Positions 8,863-18,159 of a DNA stretch of 64,000 nucleotides are shown here, in pieces. The notes beneath the pieces are model-generated. The model was not told the origin of the DNA. It did no database searches and was given only the letters and a program-made list of their open reading frames with translations. A program made the translations under genes and the position numbers. The first letter of the stretch is position 1. Every line of letters begins with the position of its first letter. The DNA is from Massilia sp. R2A-15 (GTDB taxonomy: Bacteria > Pseudomonadota > Gammaproteobacteria > Burkholderiales > Burkholderiaceae_D), in assembly GCF_030704305.1 (NCBI RefSeq), contig NZ_CP131935.1, positions 3,038,001 through 3,102,000 of the forward strand, given 5' to 3'.

Positions 8863-9360
8863 TTATTCGGCGGGCATGTCGGCCGGAGCGACACGGTTCG
8901 CCGGAATGTGGCGCTGTTCCGTACACAAGGATTCCCGGTCAGAGCGAACTAACCGGGCCAGCCGGTCCCCGAGCTCATCTTTATCCTGCCTCAGGCGCCC
9001 TCTGAGCGCACACTCCCATACAGTAAGTACGCGCCAGCCCGCGAGTCGCAAGGTCTCTGCGTTGCGCAGGTCACGCTCGCTGTTCGCTTTAATTTTTGAC
9101 TGCCAGAAATCGGTTCTGGTCTGAGGAAGTTTGAAGAGATAGCAGTCGTGACCGTGCCAGAAACACCCGTGCACGAAGATAACTGTGCGGTATTTCGGCA
9201 GGACGATGTCGGGTGCGCCCGGAAGGCTAGCGACATGCAGGCGGAAGCGGAGTCCGCGCGCAAACAACAGTTTTCGGACCAGCAGTTCCGGGCTGGTATT
9301 CTTGCTCCGGACCGCGCGCATATTCTTACTGCGGCGCTCCGGAGTGTGCACATCTGTCAT
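8863..9360 (-). CDS. vsr: Very short patch repair (Vsr) mismatch endonuclease
   Basis: From ATG 9360 this is 165 residues, beginning MTDVHTPERRSKNMRAVRSK, the usual Vsr opening. It continues with SKNTSPELLVRKLLF, GAPDIVLPKY (catalytic Asp), VHGCFWHGHDC (metal/catalytic His cluster) and NAETLRLAGWRVLTVWEC. Vsr nicks 5' of the T in T:G mismatches that arise when 5-methylcytosine deaminates in CCWGG-type sites, so it protects the host from mutation caused by the partner methylase. It begins four bases after the methylase stop, as in E. coli dcm-vsr, although there the genes overlap. Confidence 0.95.
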   Translation of the reverse strand: MTDVHTPERRSKNMRAVRSKNTSPELLVRKLLFARGLRFRLHVASLPGAPDIVLPKYRTVIFVHGCFWHGHDCYLFKLPQTRTDFWQSKIKANSERDLRNAETLRLAGWRVLTVWECALRGRLRQDKDELGDRLARLVRSDRESLCTEQRHIPANRVAPADMPAE

Positions 9361-9364
9361 CGGC

Positions 9365-10732
9365 TTATGCGGCCAGCTTCCGCCTCTGCTCTTGTTGCTG
9401 AATACGCTTTGCTTCAACAATGCGACTCTTCATCAGTTTCGCCACAGCAGAAAACACGGGAACGACGACTGAATTGCCGAACTGCTTATAGGCCTGCGTA
9501 TCGGATACGGGGATGCGGAAATTTTCCTCGCCCGGACCGTCATACCCCATGAGCCGTGCACATTCACGCGGCGTCAGACGGCGCGGACGATTCTCGATAT
9601 TTTTCTGGTGGCCGAAATCAAGCTCAGGGTTGAAGCCCCGGTCGATCAGGATCTCGGAGCCGTCTTTGTAGTAGCGCGCGGACAGGGTGCGCGTCACATC
9701 GGTCTCTTTCACGAGGCCGTAGCCGAAGCCGTTTCCCTTGGCTTTGTGCTTAATCGAATAATTAAACAAGTACTCCCACAGCTTCGGGGTGAGCACATAG
9801 GCTGAATCAACCTTCTTGTCCAGAATGTCGCCCAGCGCAGGCTTGCGCTTCGGATAGAGCTTCGCAACGTCCTTCAAGGTGAAGCCCTCGTGCACACCGA
9901 GGTCCCTGCGGAAACCGACCAGCACGATCCTTTCGCGATGCTGCGGCACAAAGTGCACACCGTCAATGACTTTGGGGTCCGGCTGAGAGGTGTGGTCCGC
10001 ATCAGCAACCTCATATCCCAGTTCGTCCAGCGCCTTCATGATGACCCGAAAAGTGTTACCTTTATCGTGGCTCTTGAGGTTCTTGACGTTTTCCAGCACA
10101 AACGCGGCCGGCTGCTTGGCCGCAATGATACGGGCGACATCAAAAAACAGCGTACCCTGGGTATCGCACTCGAAGCCGTGCTTGCGACCCAGCGAATTTT
10201 TCTTCGAAACGCCGGCAATCGAGAAGGGCTGACACGGAAACCCGGCTAGCAGAACGTCATGGTCCGGCACTTGCTCATCGATGTGGCGGTACGCTTCTTC
10301 TTCTGACACCTCCGGCCGGTCGCTCCGCGTCACCGTCCTGATGTCTTCGTTGAAAACGTGGTGCTGCGGGTCCGAATAATTGTTTGCCTTATACGTGCGC
10401 ACGGCAAACGGGTTCCACTCGCTGGTAAACACACAGCGTCCGCCGACCTCATCGAAACCGCGCCGTATCCCGCCGATACCGGCGAACAAATCAATGAAGT
10501 CGAAGTCGTGTGCAGCGCGCTTTTTAGGTGGTTGGGGCAGAAGACCTGACAGGTGCCGGTACTCGGCGTCACTGAAAGTCGTCGTGCTCTCGGCGCCACT
10601 GATCCACCGCTTCAATATCTCCCTGCTCCACGATCCCGGCGCTACCCGGTTCAGATACTCGGCAATAAATTTCGGGTCATAGCTTTCCAGCGCCTTCTTC
10701 AGGAGCGTCAGCTCATCACTCTCACGTACCAT
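9365..10732 (-). CDS. dcm: Dcm-type DNA (cytosine-5) methyltransferase
   Basis: A protein of 455 residues with all main C5-methylase motifs: [13 protein letters not shown] (I), [17 protein letters not shown] with catalytic Cys167 (IV), [14 protein letters not shown] (VI), [15 protein letters not shown] (VIII), a [18 protein letters not shown] target-recognition segment, and [11 protein letters not shown] (X). From memory it resembles E. coli Dcm along its whole length, including the roughly 75-residue N-terminal extension, so CCWGG is the likely target. The methylase of class 2 DISARM (DrmMII) is also reported to modify CCWGG. It is the first gene of the leftward defence cluster and lies about 110 bases downstream of a LexA-like box. 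It should protect host DNA from the MvaI-family nuclease and mark self DNA for the DrmA/B machinery. Confidence 0.95.
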   Translation of the reverse strand: MVRESDELTLLKKALESYDPKFIAEYLNRVAPGSWSREILKRWISGAESTTTFSDAEYRHLSGLLPQPPKKRAAHDFDFIDLFAGIGGIRRGFDEVGGRCVFTSEWNPFAVRTYKANNYSDPQHHVFNEDIRTVTRSDRPEVSEEEAYRHIDEQVPDHDVLLAGFPCQPFSIAGVSKKNSLGRKHGFECDTQGTLFFDVARIIAAKQPAAFVLENVKNLKSHDKGNTFRVIMKALDELGYEVADADHTSQPDPKVIDGVHFVPQHRERIVLVGFRRDLGVHEGFTLKDVAKLYPKRKPALGDILDKKVDSAYVLTPKLWEYLFNYSIKHKAKGNGFGYGLVKETDVTRTLSARYYKDGSEILIDRGFNPELDFGHQKNIENRPRRLTPRECARLMGYDGPGEENFRIPVSDTQAYKQFGNSVVVPVFSAVAKLMKSRIVEAKRIQQQEQRRKLAA

Positions 10733-10750
10733 GTGCTCTCTTCTCTGAAA

Positions 10751-10772
10751 TTACAACAAACAAACAAACAAA
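10751..10772. repeat. Short AAC/AAAC microsatellite in the methylase leader
   Basis: Immediately upstream of the methylase gene there is a run of about four to five ACAA/CAAA units. Such runs can change length by slippage and could tune expression of the leftward operon. Nothing else supports phase variation here. Confidence 0.5.
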
Positions 10773-10843
10773 CAGTCTGACGTCACGAGCGGCTTGACTG
10801 CCCCTGGACCTGCGCGCATGCCTCAGCACTGCCAAGGATAATA

Positions 10844-10859
10844 CTGTATGTTAACACAG
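10844..10859 (-). promoter_or_regulatory. LexA-like SOS box upstream of the defence operon
   Basis: CTGTATGTTAACACAG fits CTG-N10-CAG with the extended CTGTAT/ACAG arms. The same pattern occurs at the dnaE2 promoter in this window (CTGTATATAAACACAG). On the minus strand a TATTAT stretch follows directly and could be a -10 box, so LexA would block the leftward promoter of the methylase operon until DNA damage. Confidence 0.6.
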
Positions 10860-12340
10860 CCAACGCCCGAACAATCGCGAACGTGACCCGAAGTTTACAC
10901 TGTTGTCACGACGCCGTCGGTATGACGGCAATCCGTGATGAAAGAAACTCTTTCACGACAACGCCCGGACGTCAAAGACACCCGCGCCCCCGTCCCCAAG
11001 GGTTTTCTGCGGAACTATTCTGCATTAGCAGCTAAAGGTTCTCGCGGTATCGGCCGCGACCGGCTCCGCACGGACTGCTGTCGTGCCAGTGATGCATCGG
11101 TATCCGGAGAAACGGCAATCCAGCGGCCTGTCGCGCCTTAAGTACTAACCGACCTTGCGGAGCTATCCAGCAACGACCGCCGCACGAATTGCGAGCGCCG
11201 CCGACGAATACGGCCGAGATGGAGCTGCGACCGGCGTTTGCGTGCCGGTCCACAATGGCAGGCACGCTGGACAACAGGCAAATGGCGCAATATCGAAGGA
11301 ATGTAACCGAGCTATGGAGAACGCAGCGAACGAATCAATGAACTCGTCACCCGAATTTGGACGGTCAGCGGCGTACCCAGTATTGCTTGATAGGCGGGAA
11401 GTTCACGTTCTGCCATTTCTTTGGAATCCCACACATAGCAAAGACCCGAAATTCTGGTCAATGACGCCCCTCGCTCCCTGTCATTCGTAACCATCCTTCC
11501 GTCTGCTGCTTGAAGAATATAGTGCGTCGTCATTTGCATTCCATACTGTAATTAAAACGGAAACTTCCCCCTTCTGATTTCCTCCGCACATCTCCGAGTG
11601 TTGTCGCGGCGGACTCGGGGCGGATGATCAGGCTGCAGTCTGCCATCGATATGGCAAGCCTTGGCCGTCTACGATGTCGTCGCCTGGGCTTGCTTCCGCG
11701 CGAGCCTGTTCGGGAGTAATTCCTCCGAGGTGCGCCCTGACGCTCTGCGTGGTCAGTGGGACTGTTTTCGGATGACGGGTCCCAGAGTGTTGGGAAACAA
11801 ATCTTTAAACGAGGATGCCAACCCAACCGGCGGGCAACCTCAGATATTCTTGCCGCTCTTGTGCTGTGTGAAGATGCGCCAGCATGCGGCACTTAGGCGA
11901 ACATTTCTCCAGAGGGGATGTCCTCAACGTCGGTCCGTGAGCATACGCCGAAGCGCTTAGTGTCCGCAAGTGGCTGCCATCATCTCTAAGCCCCCCGAGA
12001 TTTAAAACGCCATCACAACGGCACGCCGAAGCCGCCTGCTCCTGCTAACGCGATGCGTTACCGTTACCTTGCCGTTTGATGGTTCTCTTCGAGGGCGGCA
12101 CTGGGCCCGGTTTTGCTGCATCGGACGAAGTGCCCCTGTGTTCGCCGGAATGCTACGTCAGTAGCAGCGTTCGATCAGATGTACTTCGTTTCGTAACACG
12201 GCAGCCTCTTCCTTAGCCGCCGCGAGCCGTTCGGCGCTACGCAGCACCTCTGCGTTCAGTCCCGCAATTTCAGCTGCGGCGATTCCGGCCGCGTGCGTTC
12301 CCTCCGCGTGAAACTGGGCGCGGAACCTACGCTTATTGTG
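10860..12340. other. Gene-poor island segment
   Basis: About 1.5 kb without a confident gene apart from one doubtful small frame at 11312-11539. On the minus strand around 11675-11745 one frame reads LGGITPEQARAEAS, like the arm-binding segment of P4-type integrases, but it is too short and too broken to annotate. The rest shows no recognisable coding, RNA or repeat structure. Confidence 0.4.
11312..11533 (-). CDS. Doubtful small protein, no known family
   Basis: ATG 11533 with GGA about seven bases upstream gives 73 residues (an ATG at 11539 adds two). It starts MTTHYILQAADGRMVTN and contains YVWDSKEMAERELPAYQAILG. Its Trp, Tyr and acidic/basic spread looks more protein-like than the other short frames in this gap. 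No domain, signal peptide or operon partner is seen, and it may be a chance frame. Confidence 0.35.
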   Translation of the reverse strand: MTTHYILQAADGRMVTNDRERGASLTRISGLCYVWDSKEMAERELPAYQAILGTPLTVQIRVTSSLIRSLRSP

Positions 12341-12392
12341 CGACTTATTCTTATTCTTATTCTTATTCTATTCCTGTTCTTATTCTTCTTAC
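12341..12392. repeat. TTATTC microsatellite
   Basis: A run of four to five TTATTC-type hexamers, then a decayed continuation up to TTCTTCTTAC. It sits about 60 bases before the start of the 35-bp tandem array, in a gene-free stretch. On the minus strand it would encode a short Asn/Arg/Ile run. Confidence 0.75.
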
Positions 12393-12447
12393 TGGGCTGC
12401 GGGTCGATGAATTTCTGAAGCGTCGTCCTGCGGGTAACGCTGCGCGC

Positions 12448-13590
12448 CGTTGCACTTACTTTGACCGTGCGCGGCGCCCGCCTTGCCGTTGACTTCCGCC
12501 GTGCGCGCAGCACTGGGCGTGCCGTTGACTTAGCCGTGCGCGTAGCGCTGGGCGTGCCGTTAACTTCGCCGTGCCCGTAGCGCTGGGCGTGCCGTTAACT
12601 TCGCCGTGCGCGTAGCGCTGGGAGTGCCGTTAACTTCGCCGTGCGCGTAGCGCTGGGCGTGCCGTTGACTTGGCCGTGCGCGTGGCGCTGCGCGTGCCGT
12701 TGACTTGGCCGTGCGCGTGGCGCTGGGCGTGCCGTTGACTTGGCCGTGCGCTTAGCGCTGGGCGTGCCGTTGACTTGGCCGTGCGCTTAGCGCTGGGCGT
12801 GCCGTTGACTTAGCCGTGCGCTTAGCGCTGGGCGTGCCGTTGACTTAGCCGTGCGCTTAGCGCTGGGCGTGCCGTTGACTTAGCCGTGCGCTTAGCGCTG
12901 GGCCTGCCGTTGACTTAGCCGTGCGCTTAGCGCTGGGCCTGCCGTTGACTTAGCCGTGCGCTTAGCGCTGGGCCTGCCGTTGACTTAGCCGTGCGCTTAG
13001 CGCTGGGCCTGCCGTTGACTTAGCCGTGCGCTTAGCGCTGGGCCTGCCGTTGACTTAGCCGTGCGCTTAGCGCTGGGCGTGCCGTTGACTTAGCCGTGCG
13101 CTTAGCGCTGGGCGTGCCGTTGACTTAGCCGTGCGCTTAGCGCTGGGCGTGCCGTTGACTTAGCCGTGCGCTTAGCGCTGGGCGTGCCGTTGACTTAGCC
13201 GTGCGCTTAGCGCTGGGCGTGCCGTTGACTTAGCCGTGCGCGTAGCGCTGGGCGTGCCGTTGACTTAGCCGTGCGCGTAGCGCTGGGCGTGCCGTTGACT
13301 TAGCCGTGCGCGTAGCGCTGGGCGTGCCGTTGACTTAGCCGTGCGCGTAGCGCTGGGCGTGCCGTTGACTTAGCCGTGCGCGTAGCGCTGGGCGTGCCGT
13401 TGACTTAGCCGTGCGCGTAGCGCTGGGCGTGCCGTTGACTTAGCCGTGCGCGTAGCGCTGGGCGTGCCGTTGACTTAGCCGTGCGCGTAGCGCTGGGCGT
13501 GCCGTTGACTTAGCCGTGCGCGTAGCGCTGGGCGTGCCGTTGACTTAGCCGAGCGCGCAGCGCTGGCGTGCCTTCCACTTAGCCGCGCGC
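12448..13590. repeat. Tandem array of about 31 copies of a 35-bp unit
   Basis: From 12521 to 13535 there are 29 consecutive units of exactly 35 bases. They are flanked by a 36-base unit at 12485, a decayed unit at about 12448, a 34-base unit at 13536 and a partial copy to about 13590. Each unit starts GCCGTTGACTTAGCC, holds a mini-hairpin GCGC-N3-GCGC and ends GCTGGGCGT. Variants form blocks: TTAACTTCG type (12556-12660), TTGGCC type (12661-12800), GGCCT endings (12871-13045), CTTAG type (13046-13220) and CGTAG type (13221-13535). This is the pattern left by local slippage or unequal exchange. There are no spacers, so it is not a CRISPR array. 35 is not a multiple of three and stops occur, so it is not coding. 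Function unknown. Confidence 0.97.
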
Positions 13591-13796
13591 AAATTAGGAC
13601 TTTTCGTTGATCTGACATTAGATGCTATTTTCTCAATGGAGCAAAGTACTTGGCGGGCAGCGAAATTCACAGGCACCGCGCTGCAGCAGGGGGGCGGCAA
13701 CTGCGCGCCGTCCAAGTCCCATGGAGACCCATCGCCGGATGCGAAGCGAATGGCCGACCTTCACGCTAATCTTGCAGGCAATTCGGAGCAACTATC

Positions 13797-14036
13797 TTGA
13801 AGCCTTTGTACCTGGAACTGCCAGAGGTCGCCCTCGCGGTGTCACTAGCCGAAGCGACGATTCAGCGCGAAGTGCGTGAGGGGAAGTTCCCTGCACCGCG
13901 GCAGCTCTCCGGACGGCGCGTCGGCTGGCTGGTGCGCGAAATTGAGGAGTGGGCTGAGACGCGCCCCGTGTCCAATCTGCCACCGCCGCGCAATACCGGT
14001 CAGCGCAAACCAAAACCCACATCAGCTGGCAGCTAG
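13797..14036 (+). CDS. AlpA-like helix-turn-helix regulator (possible excisionase)
   Basis: TTG start at 13797 with GGAG eight bases upstream; 79 residues. The order LPEVALAVSLAEATIQREVREGKFPAPRQL, then GWLVREIEEWAETRP, is the MerR-like winged helix of AlpA/prophage regulators, whose relatives activate integrase genes or act as excisionases on P4-type islands. The 3' end overlaps the 3' end of the convergent integrase by 15 bases. It probably controls island excision together with that integrase. The non-ATG start is odd but well supported by the ribosome-binding site. Confidence 0.8.
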   Translation: MKPLYLELPEVALAVSLAEATIQREVREGKFPAPRQLSGRRVGWLVREIEEWAETRPVSNLPPPRNTGQRKPKPTSAGS

Positions 14037-15308
14037 GACTTCCAAGTGATCGCTAAGACGGGCCAGCCAGATACGCCGCTCCTTGTCGTAGCTGTGCCGG
14101 TTATACACACCGACAATGCCGCCTTTCATGTGTCCCAGAAGTGCCTCACCCACTTCTTCAGGACAGCCGAGCGCTGCCAGCAGGGTGCGAGAACTGCGCC
14201 GCAGATCGTGCGGCGTCCAGTCAGCCATCGGCAAACGGGAACGCTTCAGTTCCGGCCGACTGGTGCACGTCTGGCGCCGGGTCCACACCGCGACGCCGAC
14301 GACCTTCTGCTCGACATACCCCAGCGCGCCGGACGATGGGAACAGGTAGCTACCCGTTTCCGTCTCCAGCCGGCGTCGCACGATCGCAGCGGCGCGGCCC
14401 ACCAGCGGCACCCTGAAATCAGTCGCGCCTTCATGCCGCGCGTTCTTGGTCTTTGCTTTCGGCAGGGTCCACCACATGCCATCCGGTTCCTCGCTAATCT
14501 CGCGCCGCTCCATCATCAGGATCTCGCCGCCACGCGCGCAGGTCCACAGGTACAAGGTGAGCGCGTCCTCAATTAGCCGTGTAAAGTTCGGCAGCCAGCG
14601 AATCAGTATTCCGATCTCGTCGGCCGATAGCACGCGCTTACCGGTGCCAATCGACTCGCCGCCAACCTTGCGCCCCTTGCTGCGCAGGCGCCCGCGCATG
14701 ATCAGGCGCCACCAGTTCGGCACGCTGTCCGACAGGCGGCCCGAATCGAGCCCGTAATCCCAGGCGCCGCCAAGTTCCGCCCGCAGCTTGGCTGCCTGCA
14801 CCGGAATGTGAAGATAGGACTCAAGCAGATTGAAGGCGGCGGCGCGTGTGACCTGGTCCGGTGTCAGATCGCCGAATTCTCCCAGCATGGTGTCGAATAC
14901 GCGGCGCACTTCTGCGGCGCCCTTTTCTTTGCGGTGCCCTTCGACCCGGCCGGCCAGGTAGAACCCGCATAGGCGCCGTACCGTCAGGCGATCCGCACTT
15001 GCCGCCGCGCGCTCGATGGCCGCCGCCGCCCGCGTATCGGCTAGCGCCTGTTTTTTCAGTGCGGCCGCATCGACACCGCCAGCGCGATCCGCGCGCAAGC
15101 GCTCCCACGCCGCCACCGCGGCCGATACGGACAGCGACGGCCACTCGCCGATTTTCACCTGTCGCATTTTCCCGTCGACGGGGCTCTTGTAGCGGTAGAC
15201 CCACTTCCGGGTCGTCGTCGTTGCCTCAAGCCGCAGACCTGGACACTCGGTAATGGTACAGTGTTGTCCGGCCGTCAGCAGCTTGGCCGCGCGCGCATCA
15301 AACTGCAT
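14022..15308 (-). CDS. P4-type tyrosine integrase
   Basis: Start at ATG 15308, preceded by AGGGAG; 428 residues. The N-terminal arm-binding domain (ITECPGLRLEATTTTRKWVYRYKSP, VKIGEWPSLSVSAAVAAWE) is of the DUF4102 type. The catalytic domain shows Arg in LWTCARGGEIL, HDLRRSSRT, GHMKGGIVGVYN and the Tyr nucleophile in NRHSY, all expected for an active recombinase. Its 5' end faces mutS about 160 bases away, marking the right edge of the island. Four copies of a GCGTAACTT motif upstream could be binding sites for the integrase or its regulator. The window shows no second attachment site. Confidence 0.92.
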   Translation of the reverse strand: MQFDARAAKLLTAGQHCTITECPGLRLEATTTTRKWVYRYKSPVDGKMRQVKIGEWPSLSVSAAVAAWERLRADRAGGVDAAALKKQALADTRAAAAIERAAASADRLTVRRLCGFYLAGRVEGHRKEKGAAEVRRVFDTMLGEFGDLTPDQVTRAAAFNLLESYLHIPVQAAKLRAELGGAWDYGLDSGRLSDSVPNWWRLIMRGRLRSKGRKVGGESIGTGKRVLSADEIGILIRWLPNFTRLIEDALTLYLWTCARGGEILMMERREISEEPDGMWWTLPKAKTKNARHEGATDFRVPLVGRAAAIVRRRLETETGSYLFPSSGALGYVEQKVVGVAVWTRRQTCTSRPELKRSRLPMADWTPHDLRRSSRTLLAALGCPEEVGEALLGHMKGGIVGVYNRHSYDKERRIWLARLSDHLEVLAAS

Positions 15309-15326
15309 AGTGCAACTCCCTAGTTT

Positions 15327-15418
15327 GGCGTAACTTCCGGCGTAACTTTTACGACGTTGACTGAGCCTTTGAGAGATTTTAGCGTAACTTTTTAAAAGAC
15401 CCTTCAAAAAGTTACGCC
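15327..15418. repeat. Four GCGTAACTT motifs at the island edge, candidate recombinase or regulator sites
   Basis: Copies at 15327-15336, 15339-15350 and 15381-15393 are direct. The copy at 15406-15418 is inverted and pairs perfectly with the third (12-base arms GCGTAACTTTTT, 12-base spacer). Clustered motifs just upstream of an integrase gene are typical of arm-type sites or autoregulatory operators, and the core attachment site may lie here too. Confidence 0.5.
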
Positions 15419-15468
15419 AAATGGCCAAGTGCAGCTCAACGTTATGATGCGTAGAGGCCGGAACGAAA

Positions 15469-18159
15469 ATGGAACCGATGAGAAATAATCCTCATGAGAA
15501 CAAAGACTTAGATATGAATATGCAGTTGAATCAAGAGCTCGCCGATGGCCCAAAAAGTAAGCATACGCCTATGATGCAGCAGTACCTTCGACTGAAGGCC
15601 GACTACCCGACCATGCTGCTTTTCTACCGCATGGGCGACTTCTACGAGCTGTTTCACGACGACGCCGAAAAAGCGGCGCGCATCCTGGGCATCACGCTGA
15701 CCGCGCGCGGCGCCTCGAACGGCAATCCGATCCGCATGTGCGGCGTCCCCTTCCATTCGCTCGATCCCTACCTGGCCAAGCTGGTCAAGCTGGGCGAGTC
15801 GTGCGCGATCTGCGAGCAGATCGGCGACCCGGCCACCAGCAAGGGCCCGGTCGAACGCAAGGTCATGCGGGTCGTCACACCGGGCACGCTGACCGACGCC
15901 GACCTGCTGCCGGAAAAAGCCGAGCGCCCGCTGCTGGCCGTATGCATGATCAGCCAGCGCAAGGTCGTCACCACCGGCCTGGCATGGCTGTCGCTCGCAT
16001 CGGGCGGACTGAAACTGATGGAGTTCTCGGGCGACGCGCGCACCGTCGGCGTGCGCCTGCAACAGGAACTCGAGCGCATCGCGCCGGCCGAGATCCTGCG
16101 CGGCGACACCGCCGACCTGTTCGAGGACAGCACGATCGCGCACACGCAGACGGTGCCCGACTGGCACTTCGATGTCGTCGGCGGCCACCGCGCTCTGCTC
16201 GAGCAGCTGGGCGTGGCCACCCTCACCGGCTTCGGCGCCGATGGCCTGGGCGCCGCGTTCGGCGCGGCCGGCGCGCTGCTGCGCTACGCCCAGTCCACCC
16301 AGGGCCGCGGCCTGCAGCACGTGAAAAGCCTGTCGACCGAAACCGAAAACGAATTCATCGGCCTGGACGCGGCCACCCGGCGCAACCTGGAACTGACCGA
16401 GACCATCCGCGGCCAGGAGTCGCCCACCCTCTTCTCGCTGCTCGACCACTGCCGCACGGCGATGGGCTCGCGCATGCTGCGCCATTGGCTGCACCACGCG
16501 AAGCGCGACCAGGGCGTCGCGCGCGCGCGCCACGAGGCGATCGCCGCGCTGGCCGGCAGCGACACCAGCGGCGCGCTCGCCGCAACGCTGGGCCAGGTGC
16601 CGGACATCGAACGCATAACCACCCGCATCGCGCTGCTGTCGGCGCGCCCGCGCGACCTGGCCAGCCTGCGCGACGGCCTGAAGCAGCTGCCGACGCTGCG
16701 CCGCAACGTGCAGCAAAGCTTCATCGCCGGCGTGCCGAACCTGCTGGCCTCGATCCACGCGGCGATCGCAACGCCGGAAGCCTGCCTGGACCTCCTTCAG
16801 CGCGCGGTGGCCGAAGAGCCGTCCGCAATGGTGCGCGACGGCGGCGTGTTCGCGCGCGGCTTCGACGCCGAGCTCGATGAGCTGCGCGGCCTGTCCGAGA
16901 ACGCCGGCCAGTTCCTTGTGGACCTCGAAACGCGCGAGCGCGCCCGCACCGGCATCGCCAACCTGCGCGTCGAATACAACAAGGTGCACGGCTTCTACAT
17001 CGAAGTCACGCACGGCCAGACCGACAAGGTGCCGGACGATTACCGCCGGCGCCAGACGCTGAAGAACGCCGAGCGCTACATCACGCCCGAACTGAAGGTG
17101 TTCGAGGACAAGGCGCTGTCGGCGCAGGACAAGGCGCTGGTGCGCGAGAAGCTGCTGTACGACCAGCTGCTGGCCGACCTGGCGCCGCACATCGCCTCCC
17201 TGCAGACGATCGCGCAGGGGCTGGCGCAGCTCGACACGCTGACCGCGCTGACCCATCACGCCCTGCAGCACAACTGGTGCGCGCCGCAGCTGGTCGCCGA
17301 GCCGTGCCTGGATATTCGCGAAGGCCGCCATCCGGTGGTGGAGAACCAGATCGAACGCTTCATCGCCAACGACTGCTGCTTCTCGAACGAGCGCCGGCTG
17401 CTGCTGATCACCGGTCCGAACATGGGCGGTAAATCGACCTTCATGCGCCAGGTGGCGCTCATCACACTGCTGGCCTACATCGGCAGCTACGTGCCGGCCG
17501 CCTCGGCGAGGATCGGCCCGATCGACCGCATCTTCACGCGCATCGGCGCGACCGACGACCTGGCCGGCGGGCGCTCGACCTTCATGGTGGAGATGACCGA
17601 ATCGGCCGCGATCCTGAACGGCGCCACCGAGCATTCGCTGGTGCTGATGGACGAAGTCGGGCGTGGCACCTCGACCTTCGACGGCCTGGCGCTGGCGTGG
17701 GCGATCGCGCGCCACCTGATCGACGCGAGCCGCAGCTTCACGCTGTTCGCCACCCACTACTTCGAACTGACGCAACTGCCGGAGAGCCATCCGAGCGCGG
17801 CCAACGTACACCTGTCGGCGGTCGAGCACAAGGACAGCATCGTGTTCCTGCACGCGGTGCAGGCCGGCCCCGCGTCGCAGAGCTACGGCTTGCAGGTGGC
17901 GCAGCTGGCCGGCGTGCCGCAGGGCGTGATCAAGGCGGCCCGCAAGCACCTGGCGCGGCTCGAGTCGCAGGCCCTCGACACCACGCCGCAGCTCGACCTG
18001 TTCGCGCTGCCGTGCGTCGAGCCGGAGGATGATGCGGCCGCACCCGCGGCGCCAGCCGACGACGATCTGCGCGCGGCGCTGGCGGCGATCGATCCGGACG
18101 CCCTCTCCCCGCGCGAGGCGCTCGAACAGCTGTATCAGTTGAAGCGCCTGTCCGCATAA
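15469..18159 (+). CDS. mutS: DNA mismatch repair ATPase MutS
   Basis: A protein of up to 896 residues. The mismatch-binding domain starts [17 protein letters not shown] with the [12 protein letters not shown] segment holding the Phe-x-Glu mismatch wedge. The ATPase has Walker [14 protein letters not shown] (about residue 648), [16 protein letters not shown], Walker [17 protein letters not shown] and the ATHYFELT loop. MutS detects mispairs and recruits MutL. The first 25 or so codons (15469-15545) are AT-rich and unlike the rest of the gene, and no strong ribosome-binding site marks one ATG (15469, 15478 and 15514 are all possible). This may be because the integrated island lies directly upstream and supplies the 5' end. 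Confidence 0.97.
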   Translation: MEPMRNNPHENKDLDMNMQLNQELADGPKSKHTPMMQQYLRLKADYPTMLLFYRMGDFYELFHDDAEKAARILGITLTARGASNGNPIRMCGVPFHSLDPYLAKLVKLGESCAICEQIGDPATSKGPVERKVMRVVTPGTLTDADLLPEKAERPLLAVCMISQRKVVTTGLAWLSLASGGLKLMEFSGDARTVGVRLQQELERIAPAEILRGDTADLFEDSTIAHTQTVPDWHFDVVGGHRALLEQLGVATLTGFGADGLGAAFGAAGALLRYAQSTQGRGLQHVKSLSTETENEFIGLDAATRRNLELTETIRGQESPTLFSLLDHCRTAMGSRMLRHWLHHAKRDQGVARARHEAIAALAGSDTSGALAATLGQVPDIERITTRIALLSARPRDLASLRDGLKQLPTLRRNVQQSFIAGVPNLLASIHAAIATPEACLDLLQRAVAEEPSAMVRDGGVFARGFDAELDELRGLSENAGQFLVDLETRERARTGIANLRVEYNKVHGFYIEVTHGQTDKVPDDYRRRQTLKNAERYITPELKVFEDKALSAQDKALVREKLLYDQLLADLAPHIASLQTIAQGLAQLDTLTALTHHALQHNWCAPQLVAEPCLDIREGRHPVVENQIERFIANDCCFSNERRLLLITGPNMGGKSTFMRQVALITLLAYIGSYVPAASARIGPIDRIFTRIGATDDLAGGRSTFMVEMTESAAILNGATEHSLVLMDEVGRGTSTFDGLALAWAIARHLIDASRSFTLFATHYFELTQLPESHPSAANVHLSAVEHKDSIVFLHAVQAGPASQSYGLQVAQLAGVPQGVIKAARKHLARLESQALDTTPQLDLFALPCVEPEDDAAAPAAPADDDLRAALAAIDPDALSPREALEQLYQLKRLSA

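Noticed and set aside
10935..11141. 68-codon plus-strand frame right of the defence operon
   Set aside because: Arg/Ala/Ser-rich, no ribosome-binding site, no domain.
11530..11960. Possible integrase or IS remnant (HLGGITPEQARAEAS)
   Set aside because: Only about 20 residues look like an integrase arm domain; frames are broken on both sides, so it cannot be told from chance.
12448..13590. CRISPR array
   Set aside because: Units are contiguous without unique spacers, and no cas gene is near.
15508..17949. An 813-codon open frame on the minus strand across mutS
   Set aside because: Mirror frame of mutS; composition dominated by Arg, Val, Gln and Leu and without known domains. MutS motifs on the other strand are decisive.
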